Positions 48,150 through 60,569 of a stretch of DNA of 64,000 nucleotides are shown piece by piece; within the stretch, counting starts at the first letter, position 1; every line of letters starts with the position of its first letter. The notes under the pieces are model-generated. The model searched no databases. It saw nothing but the letters and a program-made list of their open reading frames with translations, and was not told the DNA's origin. The DNA comes from Odobenus rosmarus divergens (Eukaryota; Chordata; Mammalia; Carnivora; Odobenidae), in NCBI RefSeq assembly GCF_000321225.1, contig NW_004450380.1, forward strand, positions 1,044,850 to 1,108,849, read 5' to 3'. A program made the translations under genes and the position numbers.

Positions 48150-49420
48150 TAATAGTTGACAATACTGACTAGTGTTAAACTGTTCGTGTGCCCATGAAAA
48201 GCGTGGCCATTTACCTGCCTGACTTCCAAGCCCAAATCTCCTGTTCTCAGTTAACAATTCACAGCCCATATGAACCTACTAGATGAGCTGCCGTCTCTAT
48301 GGGCAAAGGAGAAAGTTTGCGTTGCCATTTAGAGGAGAAGCTGCTTTCTGCAACTATACGTGAATAAGAGAAGGAAGAGGAAGGATTAAGCCCCTAAACT
48401 AATTAACAAAATCAGGGGGAGGGGGGGCGGGCAGGAAAACAATGATAATTAGTATGTACCCTTGGTTAACCAAATCCACACATACATTCATTCTGTATAT
48501 GCACAAACATCAGCAGCATCATAAACCGTCTCAAGTTCTAGCCATTATTCAGTTCGACATCTGCACATGTTTATGCGTCTCTCCAAACAACCTCTTGAAC
48601 ACCCTGCTGGAGCTGTCATTTTTTTTCTTCTCCCTATCTGGCAGATGGCAAGTCAACAATCGGCATCAACAGCAGCCGAGTATCTCCCCCTCCGTCCTAC
48701 CCCCCTAAACAGACACAATAATAACTTCTTTGTGCTTCCCTACAATGCAGCTGCTTAAACCATTTCGCTACAAGGCTGCTTTGCCTTAATAATAAAAAAA
48801 AAAAAGCCCACCCTTCTGTCAAGTCTAAAAAGCAGCATAATGTGAAGCAAGCTAAAGCCACAGCACAGCTGCAAACAGGCAGACACACTGTCAGCCCCTC
48901 CCCTGACAAAGCCCTGTGAATCGAGGGGGTTCATCTGAGGCTCACACAGTAATTAGTATAAAAAAGTCCGACAGCCTCTATTATGCTGCGGGAAACTGGA
49001 CAGAACTGGGTTGCTGTTCTGCGTCAGGAGTTCTGCTGCAGAGCAGATAAATCATGTTGGGTTTTTTCCTCTCTTTTTAAAGACAGTAATAAGGAGGATG
49101 AGAGAAGCTAATTTGAAAACTTGGACACAGTAATTGTACCATATGGTGAGCATTCATCCTTTCTGAAATGCACGCTAACAGTCACTTACATGCACACTGC
49201 TTTGTTTTACAGTTGTTATTCTCCCTACCATATTCATAAAATGGATGTGAATATCTGATACTCAAGAGAAGTTGGTGTAATTAGCAACAGAACTGCCTGA
49301 GTTTAATTTATTGGCCTCGCACTGCAATCTAGTAAATGCAAAACAAAATTAAACAATGTATCCACTCGGTAAAATGTTTTTTCTGTAAATAAAAAAGCAT
49401 GAGGACAACGACAGGTTCAT
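48150..49420. promoter_or_regulatory. Candidate conserved regulatory block
   Basis: About 1.3 kb with no named repeat and a dense set of plausible factor sites: CAGATGGCA (E-box like), TAATTAG (48950s), ACCATATGG (49138), ATGCAAAA with nearby AACAATG (49337-49357). AKT3 is known to be strongly expressed in brain, and POU, SOX, homeobox and bHLH sites fit that, but short motifs occur by chance. It is a guess from texture, not a shown enhancer. Confidence 0.3.
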
Positions 49421-49674
49421 TGGCGGGTTGCTAAGTTAAGGTACAGTATTTTGAAAATTCCAAAACAATAAGCTATGGCTGTTGGAAAGATTTCTACAGA
49501 CCCATTTCAAAGATAGCAGATCACTAGGAGAATGACCTTTCATTAAGACCATCTGGTTCAATTCTGTATTTCACTGAAGCAGGTGTAACTCTTCTCCATA
49601 CATATCGGTAAGTCTAGACGTAAAAGAATTCCCTTGTATGTGTTCTAAAAATTTTTTCAAGAAAATCTGTCAGT

Positions 49675-49747
49675 TATTAAATACTCAGTACTATGTGCCA
49701 AGCACCATGCTAGGCACAGGGAGGAGGATATAATGTCAAAAAGTCCT
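49675..49747 (+). repeat. L2 end fragment interrupted by SINE
   Basis: AAATACTCAGTACTATGTGCCAAGCACCATGCTAGGCACAGGG is typical of the L2 3' part. It stops at the SINE and a short piece may follow after 49942. Confidence 0.65.
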
Positions 49748-49931
49748 GGGCGCCTGGGTGGCTCAGTTGGTGAAGCGTCTGCCTTCAGCTCAGGTCAGGA
49801 TCCCAGAGTCCTGGGATTGAGTCCCTCATCGGGCTCCCTGCTCAGCGGAGAGCCTGCTTCTCCCTCTGCCCCTTCCCCTCACTCGTGTATTTTCTCTCTC
49901 TCAAAAATAAATAAAAAATACTAAAAAAAAA
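49748..49931 (+). mobile_element. CAN-SINE, arctoid type
   Basis: GGGCGCCTGGGTGGCTCAGT, TCTGCCTTCAGCTCAGGTCA, GGGATTGAGTCCCTCATCGG, CT-rich part and A tail. Target-site duplication AAAAAGTCCT at 49738-49747 and 49932-49941. Antisense to AKT3. Confidence 0.96.
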
Positions 49932-49979
49932 AAAAAGTCCTCACATTTCTAAAATAAAATCAGAACATAAACTGACTTA

Positions 49980-51786
49980 ATATTTCTACTTCAAAATTCT
50001 ATAAAAATCCACCTATTTGAAAAAAGTCCTCAATAACATCAGGGCATTGCTTATCAAGGTCCAATGGATATCAAAGAGACATTTTTCTGACAAAATATCA
50101 TGTAAAAAATAATTGTCAGATGTTTCTCTCTAATCAGAATTCATTCCAATCCAGCTGTGTGCCTCTTAAGATCAAAATATAAAGTGTTTACCTACCTTCA
50201 ATAAACTATACTCTAAAACACCGAACTACTTGACTGGAACGCGTATGATCACTGAAACTTCAAGGGGAATGAAACCATAGGTCTGAATTTCTACAAATGA
50301 CATGTATCCACGAGTATTGCCCTGACTGCTATTTTGGGGATACTGAAAAAGTAAAATATTTTAATGAATTATTAGTTCAACACAGGACCTAAGAGTCCCC
50401 ACTCAAGCTTTTGAAGTAATCTGACTTTAAAAATACACATGTGTCAATGTAATAATATTCCAGTACCATCCTAGAAGAAGACTGTGATCCCACTGAAGAA
50501 GGTAGGCATAATTACATAGAGAAGGAGTGGCCCCATTCAACAAGTTCTCCAACTTCCTAGGATCTCTATCTTGGCTTAGAAAATATAAACTTTAGCACCC
50601 ATTACTGGTATAGTGGCTTCTCTTTATGCTACCAATGTCAGGCCAGAGGACCAGTTAACCTTAAGATAAAAATATCTCATTTTTGTATTCGGCCTTACAG
50701 TTTATTAGATATTAAACTGGATCTTAAAATGGATCTTAAAAACTCATTCTGATAGATCAGAATTTGGTTTGACATATACAGTGATGCTTCGTTTGGGAAT
50801 TATCTGGCCAGTAATACATGTCTGAGTCTGTACACTTACAAAGCAGGGGAATCCTATTATGTGAACAAGGTCATCACATTGGTGTTAAGGAAAAAAAGGG
50901 GGGGCTCAATCTACAGAACGTAAAGAATAAATCTTTTTCTAAAACTGCAGTATTACATATAGTAGAGTAACTACCCTGGTTAACTGAATGAGCAAAAGAT
51001 ATAAGAAAATAAAATCGTTTGGAAAATAGGGTCAAAGACATGGCCATCAAACGACTGGCCTCTTCAGCACATGCCAGTAAAAAGCCATTCTTTGTGGAGA
51101 AACAGGAACTTGGTTCCATCTGGGAAAATCAAGTCGAGGAAGTGTTTGTAAGCTGAAAGCTCCATTCAGTTACAACACTTAGGATGCTGGATGTGAATAT
51201 AAGATCTGAAAACCTAAGGGAACGATGAGCTTGACTTCCACATCTGATTATTAGTGCTTTCTAGCAAAATCCATCAACAGTTTCTAAACTACCTGAAACC
51301 ATTTCTCATTATCTCAATAACAGGGCAAAAAATCCAATTGTCCACAGGGACAAATTAAGACTATTTTAAAAGTCCTTTCTAATACGAAGCATTTGTCAAG
51401 AGTACAGATAGTAGTTCGGAGAGAATGTTTTCTTTGTGTAATCACAATTCTGAAGACTATCCTTTTCCTAAGCGGAGGATGGTGAGGGAGAAAAGGAAAC
51501 TCAGGCAGAATAAGCAGTTAAGAAAATATGCATAAAATAGACGTGCACAACCAAAGGTACCAGTATGTCAGGTAAGCATTATCATTTTGATTTACCCACC
51601 ATGTATCTCCTTGAGAGCTCACACTGGACACAGAAGTACAAAAGTTGAGGTCCTCTTGTTAAATGTGAAATGCTAAAGTCCTCCTAACAGGTTTAACAGG
51701 TACCAAACACAATTTATAATGGATGGCATACTCTTCAATACTTGCAAACGGCATGTCAAAGGCTGTGACACAGAAAACAGCGCAGT
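49980..51786. other. Intronic DNA, no feature seen
   Basis: Nothing recognised. Confidence 0.5.
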
Positions 51787-51990
51787 GGTCTATGGACGCC
51801 CTCACAGTGATGGCGAACCTGATCCAAGACTTCAAGATTCGAGACTAATCTACGGGTCTATGGACGCCCTCACAGTGATGGCGAACCTGATCCAAGACTT
51901 CAAGATTCGAGACTAACCTACGGGTCTACAGACGCCCTCACAGTGATGGCGAACCTGATCCAAGACTTCAAGATTCGAGACTAACCTATG
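51787..51990. repeat. 68-bp tandem triplication
   Basis: GGTCTATGGACGCCCTCACA and the following 48 bases recur at 51787, 51855 and 51923. Copies 1 and 2 differ at one base; copy 3 differs from copy 2 at about three. Copies 1 and 2 each hold ATG, 17 more codons (DALTVMANLIQDFKIRD) and TAA; copy 3 has lost the ATG. The unit is not a multiple of three, so there is no long repeat protein. It matches no family I know. Confidence 0.95.
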
Positions 51991-53150
51991 CACATGGACT
52001 TCCTCTGTAGAAATAAAACCAACGCCATCGGTTTACAACACACTTCTCATTTCTATAACAAAAGGAAAGCAAGTAATAATAATCCCGATCACAGAATTTA
52101 AGAGGGCCTAGAAGTTAAAAACAAATGCTTACTTAATATATTATTATGACAATATAGAAATGGAAGAAGAATAGTATTTCCAGAATAGTTAGTATTCAGT
52201 AGCAGGCTTCAGCCAAAGATGTAGCTTTGATATTTCGTCTTTACCCTTAGTGCTCTTTCAAGGCTCTTCCAGATGCCAGGGGAAAAACCCCCCTAAAGCT
52301 AATGCAAGCAGAGCGCTATTTATTAGAAGAGTACAAACACCTCATCCAGAGGAAAGAGCTGTGCAGGCAGAACTTCGGCAGATTACATCTGGAAAATCAC
52401 CAGCATCACTTCGTCTTGTTCAGGGACTGCGTGAGGTCTGGTCTGGGTCTCTGGTCTTTCTCCCTCTCTCTCTCCTATTCCCTCCTCTTCCCCCCAAAAT
52501 GTCTGCTGCATTTGCGGCATTCTCTCTACCTGCTAGCTCCTCAGCTTGCTCACAAGGGCCGGGTCCGCCCAGAACTCAGACTGCAGGCAGCCCCTCACGA
52601 CCACTGGAACCCCAACACGAGCTCAGGTTTCACCTCTCCGTCTCTTAGCTGCTTCAGTATTTGGCCTCTCCGATCCCTTGAGGAAGCTCTTGGGTCAGAT
52701 GCCCACTTATCAACCTGACTGGGACAGGTGTGTCTACCCCCCAAAACAAGAGGGGGTGAGGGTGAACTACCCTCAGAAAGGGCTGTGGACAGAGCAACAA
52801 ATCACTGGCATCTCCAACACACTTAGCCATGCTAAGCCATGCTAAGTGTATGTGTGTGTTTCAAGAAACAGATTTCTAGTTTAGTGGATTAGTTTTAACT
52901 GGAAAAAATATTAATAATTAAAGGCCTTGTAGAATAAGTCACTGAATATGTTAAAAAACAAAACAAAACAAAACTTACCCCAAAACGGCTTTGTGTTTTG
53001 TGTGACCACCAAACAGAACTATTAAGGTATGCAAGCAGAAGTCACTCAAATCTGTCATTCAGTGTTAGCACATGAAACAGGCATGTTTTTATCCCAGTGA
53101 ATAGTTTTATGCACTATATTCAAGAATAGCATAAACTGTGGGGGAGAAGC
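51991..53150. other. Intronic DNA with a GC-rich stretch
   Basis: 52250-52845 is CT- and GC-rich and carries three overlapping plus frames (132, 138 and 99 aa) in different frames. They have no recognised motifs. It might be an unnamed LTR or old repeat. A 10-bp duplication AGCCATGCTA lies at 52825-52844. Confidence 0.45.
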
Positions 53151-53153
53151 ATA

Positions 53154-53345
53154 CAGTAGTTGCCCCTTATCCGCAGGAGATACATTCCAAGACCCCCAGT
53201 CGGGGCGTGAAACTGCAGACAGTACCGACTCCTGTATGTACTATGATTTTCCTAATATCCCTAATACATCTAGTATACCTACATACCTATGATAAAGTTT
53301 ACTTTATAAATGAGGCACAGTTAAGAAACTGACAACAAGAAGTAA
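53154..53345 (+). mobile_element. Tigger-like DNA transposon, 5' part
   Basis: CAGTAGTTGCCCCTTATCCG terminal repeat after a TA, then GATACATTCCAAGACCCCCAG, CAGACAGTACCGACTCC, ACCTATGATAAAGTTTAC, GAGGCACAGTTAAGAAAC. The right terminal repeat is missing. Confidence 0.8.
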
Positions 53346-54014
53346 TAACCCGGCACGGCAGGTAAGGGGGGAGGTGGGCACTTCTGTGTAACTGTGAGTC
53401 AAGGTGAGCATGTGTCACAGTCTGTCAGTTATGATAGGAACTGTACACTAAGGATCTAAATGTCTTCCTAAGAAGAGTCTTGTCCAGTAGTTTTTAAACT
53501 GTGGGTCAAGATCTTTAACTTTCAAAGACTAGGCCGTATCAAAAATCCTAGAAGCACTGGCCGACCATCTGACAAACAAGCAAGGCTCCAAAGGTTATTT
53601 GTCAGAGATTTAAAGCTGTTTATCATAGGAAACATATTACTAATATAAATGGTAGGCAACTCCTACATAGAGCCCTTAGTTGAAAAAGCACTACCCAGTA
53701 GTAATCATGAGACTTAATATTTTTACAACACATCACTTTGTTTTCACTCTCATTTCACCTGTTCCTCCCCTCAACTTGGGAGACAGGTCAGGTATTAATA
53801 TTCCCATCAGTATTCTCTGCTCCAGTAGATGGCACACAAAGAATGGGGAGATGTTTTTTGTTCGAGAGTTTCAAAACTGTATGTACCTGACAGAAGAGAA
53901 TGAGATATTGAGCTTCCTATCACTGGACGGCCGGGTATCAAAGATCTAGAAGAAATCTGAGTGTAAGCTTGTGCCAAACTGCCCCGTAGGTCCCTGATAA
54001 CACTCAGATTCTAG

Positions 54015-54118
54015 GATATTATGATTTTACAGATTAGGAAACCAAGATTTAGAGCTGGCAAGGGACAAGAGCATGGACTAGTTCTTTTGACTTCAAGTCC
54101 AGTGCAGTTCTGGCTAAC
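54015..54118 (-). repeat. MIR SINE fragment
   Basis: ATTTTACAGATTAGGAAACCAAGATTTAGAG and GACTTCAAGTCCAGTGC: reverse MIR core. Confidence 0.65.
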
Positions 54119-54302
54119 CTAGACATCATAGACCATACATTCTCCGTTATACCTGTAAGAAATCCTGGAAACCCAAATCCCTTTTAATAGCACTTCTATT
54201 TTTAAGATGCATTATAATGAGTCTAGGACGTTGAATATACAACATATCTATGGTCTTCTACATGCACAGGAGAAGTGTAGGGTAAAAGAAGAGAGCCGTA
54301 TT

Positions 54303-54490
54303 TTTTTTTTTTTTGAAAGACTTATTTTAGAGAGAGAATGCAGGGGGAGGGGAAGAGGGAGAGAGAATCCCAAGCAGACTTCACCTGGGGGTGGAACCCC
54401 ACACGGGGCTCAATTCCAGGACCCTGAGATCATGGCCTGAGCCGAAGCCAAGAGTCGGAGACTTAACCGACTGCGCCACCCAGGTGCCCT
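54303..54490 (-). mobile_element. CAN-SINE
   Basis: T tail at the left, CAGGGGGAGGGGAAGAGG, GGGGCTCAATTCCAGGACC, CTGCGCCACCCAGGTGCCCT at the right. Target-site duplication GAGAGCCGTATT (54291-54302) and GAGAGCCATATT (54491-54502). Same sense as AKT3. Confidence 0.96.
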
Positions 54491-54504
54491 GAGAGCCATA
54501 TTGT

Positions 54505-55309
54505 TTTTATGATGCATGCTATGCACGGGGAGACAGACAGGCAGCCACTGTTTCCAGAGCAATGATGCCCAAGGCCCAGGTCAGATAGTCTCTTAGCACT
54601 GAGCACATCTGCAGCTGAAGCAGCTGTGAACAGTGGTTAAAACCCCCACACCTTAGAGCCACTGCCACCATTGGCAAGACCGCGGACATGGGTATCCCTA
54701 AGTCAAGGACTGTACGTATTCTCTTTGATATCATTTCCACAAGATCCGAAAACTGGAAATATCAGGTCAGTCATGTAGTATATTTCTAACTAACACATAT
54801 TAACTCTTCATTTTTAAAGCTTTTTTAAAAAGCTGTCTAAGCCACGAATATTTCACCCATTTGCTTTTTTTATTGGCTGATAAAAGTCAGGTGTGAGGCA
54901 CAAAAGGTTAAAAAAGCCAGCCCCTGAAAATATAAAGAGCAAATGTTAGTAAAATGAATTGCTGAAAGTTTTCCTTTTTAAGTATTCTAACCAATATCTT
55001 AAAGTCTGAAACACGAGGTAAATTTCACCTATATTTAAGCACTGTAAAAATATGATACACTGTATTTAACATACGCAAAAACATGGCCATAATTCAATTA
55101 TTTTCATGTACCTAAGAGAATGACTCACTCAGGAAATAATTCAAGTAATGAATCTAAATCACAGCACACAGACATGTAGGTTTGCAACTCCTCTGGCCAT
55201 TTAAACATGCCATTTTCTGAATATCATGTTTTGTCAAGATATTCATTAACTAAACCTACAGTAAGTAACAACAACAAAAAAAGCATACAGCATAAGGCAA
55301 TTCTTTTAT
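54505..55309. other. Intronic DNA, no feature seen
   Basis: Nothing recognised. Confidence 0.5.
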
Positions 55310-55320
55310 AACCAATTGTG

Positions 55321-55850
55321 GGGTTTTGTTTTTTTTAATTTTATTTTATTATGTTATGTTAGTCACCATATAATACAGCATTAGTTTTTGATGTGGTGAT
55401 CCACGATTCATTGTTTTCGTATAACACCCAGTGCTCCATGCAGAGCATGCCCTCCTTAATACCCATCCCCGGGCTAACCCATCCCCCCACCCCCCGCCCC
55501 TCTAGGACCCTCAGTTTGTTTCTCAGAGTCCATTGTCTCTCATGGTTCATCTCTCCCCCTTCATTCTTCCCTTCCTTCTCCTAATGTCCTCCATGCTATT
55601 CCTTATGTTCCACAAATAAGTGAAACCATATGATAATTGACTTTCTCTGCTTGACTGATTTCACTTAGCATAATCTCCAGTCCCATCCACCTTGATGCAA
55701 AAGTTGGGTATTCATCCTTTCTGATGGCTGAGTAATATTCCATTGTATATATGGACCACATCTTCTTTACCCGTTTGTCTGTTGAAGGGCATCTCGGCTC
55801 TTTCCACAGTTTGGCTATTGCGGACATTGCTGCTATGAACACTGGGATAC
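55321..55850 (-). mobile_element. L1, 3' end of ORF2 and 3' UTR, 5' truncated
   Basis: Minus strand, 55603-55842, encodes the ORF2 C-terminus, with MEYYSAIRKDE, FASRWMGLE and MLSEISQAEK, typical of L1. The 3' UTR follows leftward (CTCTCATGGTTCATCTCTCCC, ATAACACCCAGTGCTCC) to a T-rich end near 55330. Target-site duplication AACCAATTGTG (55310-55320) and AACCAACTGTG (55851-55861). Only this tail is present, so it cannot move. Confidence 0.93.
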
Positions 55851-55878
55851 AACCAACTGTGTTTTAAAATCCTTCCAA

Positions 55879-56076
55879 GGGGCGCCTGGGTGCCTCAGTC
55901 AGTTAAATGTCAGACTCTGATTTTGGCTCAGGTCATGATCTCACAGCTGTGAGACTGAGCGCTGCAGCCAGCTCCGCACTGAGTGTAGAACCTGCTTGAG
56001 ATTCTCTCTCTCCCTCTGCCCCTCCCCCCGCTCACGCACGCATGCTCTCTCTCAAAATAAATAAATCTTTTAAAGA
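55879..56076 (+). mobile_element. CAN-SINE, older subtype
   Basis: GGGGCGCCTGGGTGCCTCAGT, CAGACTCTGATTTTGGCTC, GATCTCACAGCTGTGAGACTG, CT-rich part, AAATAAATAAATC. Target-site duplication AAATCCTTCCAA (55867-55878) and AAATCCTCTCCAA (56077-56089). It lies 28 bp right of the L1 end. Antisense to AKT3. Confidence 0.95.
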
Positions 56077-56089
56077 AATCCTCTCCAAC

Positions 56090-59000
56090 TCTCAGAGTTG
56101 ATTTTCTTATTTCACAATGTCCCCTACTCCTCCAACTTTCAAGGATGTCCTCCTAATACTACAACTCCGGGCTCTCAATTGTTCCTGCCAACTCCCTCAC
56201 ACAGAATCCCAAATTTTCCTCAATGTCTTCACTCCCTTCCCCTTGCTGAGTTCCACACTGACTCCTCCCTCCAACTGGAGTCACACTCAACTTCTCACTC
56301 CTCAGTTCCACTTTCTTGTCTTGACTCCCACCTCCAATGACTAACAGATGAGAATTAAATTTTAAATAAATGAAATTATTCACTCTAACCAGTGCTGAGG
56401 GTATCAGTGAGCTACTGAAAGAGATAAACCACGAGATCTTAGTGGCAAACACAACCAAAATGTATTTGGGGCTCATGTCAAGTCAAACAAATGCTCCTTA
56501 CCCATGGGTGGCTCTTTTCCAGGCAGTGATTCAGGGACCCAGACTCCTTCCTTCTAGAGGCTCAACCACCTCCTTGGCTTCATGATTGCCATTAGAGAGG
56601 ACCCAACACAGGCGATCTTTATGAGGCACGGCTGGAAGTGGCATATCTTAATGTTGCTCATATTTCAGGGGCAAAAGTGGGCTTATGGCTACACCTAACA
56701 TCAAGTCAGCTGGGCAATACAGTCTTGTATCCTGGGGTGGGTGTGAAGGGGTGAGGGCGTGCAAATGGATTTAGTGAATAAGTAGCCAATCTATGCTATA
56801 CTGAACATCTACTGTATATTCTAATTAATTCTTACTTAACTACCTTGGATTACGAGGGACACATGAGAAACAAAAGCAACTGCTCAACTAAAAATGATTA
56901 ACGTGCTAAATTTTATATATATTCACCACAAGGAAGGAAGAGAGAAAGGAAGGAAGGGGGAAGGAGAGAAGGAAGGCAGGAAGTATCTACCACTAAGGAA
57001 CTTTTTTAAAAATCTTTTTTGGTAAGACACACACACACACCAGGCCAAAAACATATTTCATTAATAAAAAGTACTAAATCAAAGATGAGCAAGTGTCAGA
57101 TATCACTAAAAGACAGTAAGTGCAACTTCATGTGCTTGACTACATTACAGAGAGTTCTAAGGTTTTCATCCTAAATAGGGTCTCAACCTGACATGGCCTA
57201 CTTGCGCTGGTCTAAAAGATGTGAGGAGAAAAAAAACAGACTTGGTAATATCACAATATTGCCTTAAAACAGGAGTTTAACCAGTTAAAGAGATACTCTC
57301 CTCAAATACAAATATCTTTTAAAATTATACACTAATAATAGTCATTGAGTGTTAATGCAATTTGGGACAAATCAAAATACAGTCATCACTTGTCTTTTTT
57401 TCTTTTTTAACATCTTCCTAGCTCACAGCATATCTCTCAGAAAAAATAAGCATACAAACCATTCTTTCAAAGTATGTGCTGTAACGCATTCCATTGGCAA
57501 ACAGGGCTACCAAGGATAAATAATACTTTCACAATTCCTTTCTCACTGTTTCTTACATCATGGAGAGAAAAAGAAATTAATAACCCTATAAAATTTATTA
57601 TTTCACTGTAATCCAATCCTATCCTATCCTACCTTCTTAAAGAAGGTATCCATATAAAATACGCATAGAATCAAAGGCTGGGTCAGTGCTACTGGATAAC
57701 GCTTGCTTTCTGTGGCTCCTGAACAAGAAACATCAGAGGTGAGATTACCCTACAAATAACTTTTTTCTTAAAGATAGAACAAACACAGGCATTATGATAT
57801 GCTTCCGTTTTTATACCAGATTTGAATCTCTTCATAGTACATAATAAAAATCTCTAAAAGAGCCAAGCATAAAATATTCCAAATAATTTCCAAAGACATT
57901 TTGGAAATGAATATATTTTTTATTATGTTATGGAAATGAATACATTTTAATTTTACAGTCACTGAAATTTACACAGCTTCAAAGGTCACAGCAGGTGTTA
58001 TGTTATTCTCATGAACAAAATGTTTAACATTGAGAACAATGCATATATTTTGACACATCTGCTGAATTCATGTTGCAAGTGTGCTTACACTTGAACTTGT
58101 TATCATAAGAGAAACACACTATAATACAAAACTTTAGAAAAAGATATATAAATGGATGTAGAAAAGAACTTAAATTTACTTTATAATTCCATCAAAGCAG
58201 TTCCATCTGATTTTTTTATATTTCTAAAATATATTCTATGCAAGCTTTTGAGTACATGCATATGAATAAAATGCTACAGAGAAACAATATATTACCAAAA
58301 TTTGTTTTGCAAAAGGCAATCCCCAATCACAAGACATCTTTTCCAGTGACCAAAGCCTTTAAATAAAGTCAGAGGACCCTCACGTCACACATAGAGAGAG
58401 TCAACACATTCTTTCATTTGAACGAGATGAGCAGATTCCAAACTGGAGCAGGCTGGATGAGAATTCCCTGTCCAATCCCCACCGGAAAAGGAAAAATCCT
58501 TCCTAAATACAGAAAACTGAAGCAAAGATTCGTGTTTTCAAGAAAATATCAATTAACTCAGAAAAAGAAATTTCATGACAAATCCTACCTCAAACATGTA
58601 ACATAAAAACAAATCACTATAGATACTTTGTCTAAGAAGTAATTAATTAATCTCTCCCCAGAAATGGATGAAAGAAATCCGGGTACTCTCTTTTAAAATT
58701 ATCAAAGCTACTTTTCATTTAACATTTCCCATTTTTACTTAAAATATTCAAAGTGAAATCATTGATGTGTATCTGTTCTTTTTTTTAAATACATCAGTTT
58801 ACAAGTGGTGATAAGGTCTGAAAGACAATTTATAAAAATGACTAGATGTTGTTATAGTCAAAATAAACAAATCATAAATATCTGACCCAGCTCTTACCAG
58901 GTCCTTTAATTAAGAAGCATTATTGCAAAGCAGCTAAAAACTCAATCCTGATATAAGGAAAATAAAGTTGGCTGGCATCGGAGAGTATTTTGAAGTGCTT

Positions 59001-60284
59001 TCTGAATACCTCAGTCTCACACTCAAATCAGAAGCATCTGTCTGCCAACTGTCAAGATAATGTCTAGCCTAGGAGTTTTCCTGAATTCATCACTATTCAT
59101 AGATGCCTGTCACTATTCAAAAAAAAGGGGGGGGGTTAAAAAAAAGCCATACTTTCAAAGCTATTTCCTTTTTCTATATGTCACAGTCAAGGTATAAATA
59201 CAGAATTTATCACTTTGAACTTAGCTGACTTTGACTCAACTGACCCTCCACCTCATTATCTGAGAATGCAAGTTAAATGTTCTCAGAATTCTCGACAAGT
59301 CACTGGGTCACGTTAACACTGCCCACTTTACGTAGTCACTGAATTCAAGGATCTGAGCCCTACACTCAAAGCCTCCACCTCACCATTACTTTCACAACCA
59401 GATACGAGACAAAAGCACAGTCCGGCTACCAGCCCCTAAGGAAAATGGCGCAACAGCACAGGGCACAATAAAGTACTTGTACTGGCTGCTTCTTCAATGA
59501 TACTACAAAGTTCAAGTTAAATGCAGCTGTCTCTCTCAAGAACCTTCATTTAACATTGATTCCTATAAAATGTACACCCTTTTTTCCCAAGTCAGATACA
59601 ACGAATCATACACACATAGAGTCCTCAAATTATAAAGAAATGCTTTTCTGGGCCATTGTCCCAGTGCTGTGTGAGACGGGAGGTCCTGAAATGAAAAAGT
59701 CTACATACACCCAAGAAATAATGGAGACAATACAAGGCAGGCAAAATCAAGGAAAATTTAGGGGGAAAAAACCAGTAGAAATGAGAGAACGGTTAGGACT
59801 ACTCCTCACTGAGTGCTCGGTTGTCCTATTTTCCACTTTACATGGTAACAGAATCAGTTGGCTATATCTCTATTTTTAGTTACATATAAACCCACATACA
59901 TCAGTGAACTATTATATGAACAAATAAGTAATCAAGATCAAAAACTGAGAATCAATAAAGAAGTTAGTTTCCTTCCAAAGACATAATTTCTTAAGCACAA
60001 AAATGAGGAAAAATTTTTACATTATAAAACTTACTGTATCCCAAACTTAGTTATATTTTGACATAATTATGTATTAAGAAACATCTTAAACTGAGCTACA
60101 TTTTCTTACTGTTTTCCATCATAATTTAAGCAAATAAGGCCTACATTTTAGTGTAAATATGAATTACCAGAGTACTTAATGCAAATGTAGCCATCTTGCA
60201 GGATACCAAACCTAGAGATCTTAATTCCAGTTTCTGAAAAACTGCATTTTTTATAAGCATCCCACAGGATTCGAAAGCAGGTGG
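56090..60284. other. AT-rich intronic DNA, no gene seen
   Basis: 56100-56340 is pyrimidine-rich, probably old LINE sequence. Contains a purine microsatellite (56931-56983) and a short ATCCT run near 57610. Frames at 56098, 56159, 58418 and 59556 are short and unsupported. Confidence 0.5.
56931..56983. repeat. GGAA purine microsatellite
   Basis: Imperfect GGAA/GAGA/GGGG run of about 53 bases. Confidence 0.9.
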
Positions 60285-60474
60285 TGGGGCATCTAGATGG
60301 CTCAGTCTATTGGGCATCTGACTCTTGGTTTCTGCTCAGGTCATGATCTCAAGGTTGTGAGATGGAGCCCCACCTCAGACTCTGCACTCAATGGGGAGAC
60401 TGCTTGAGATTCCCTCTCTCCTTCTCCCTTTGCCCCTCCCCCCTCATATATATAAATCTTTAAAAAATAAATAA
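60285..60474 (+). mobile_element. CAN-SINE, diverged
   Basis: GGGGCATCTAGATGGCTCAGT, CTGACTCTTGGTTTCTGCTC, GATCTCAAGGTTGTGAGATGG, CT-rich part, AATAAATAAAAAG tail. Flanking repeats GCAGGTGG and GCATGTGG are too short and imperfect to prove. Antisense to AKT3. Confidence 0.93.
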
Positions 60475-60569
60475 AAAGACAGCATGTGGATTATAAATTA
60501 CCCTTTAAGAAATATTAACTTAAGTGCTAAATTTCTAATGGGAGATGACAGATATTTAAATTTTAAATT

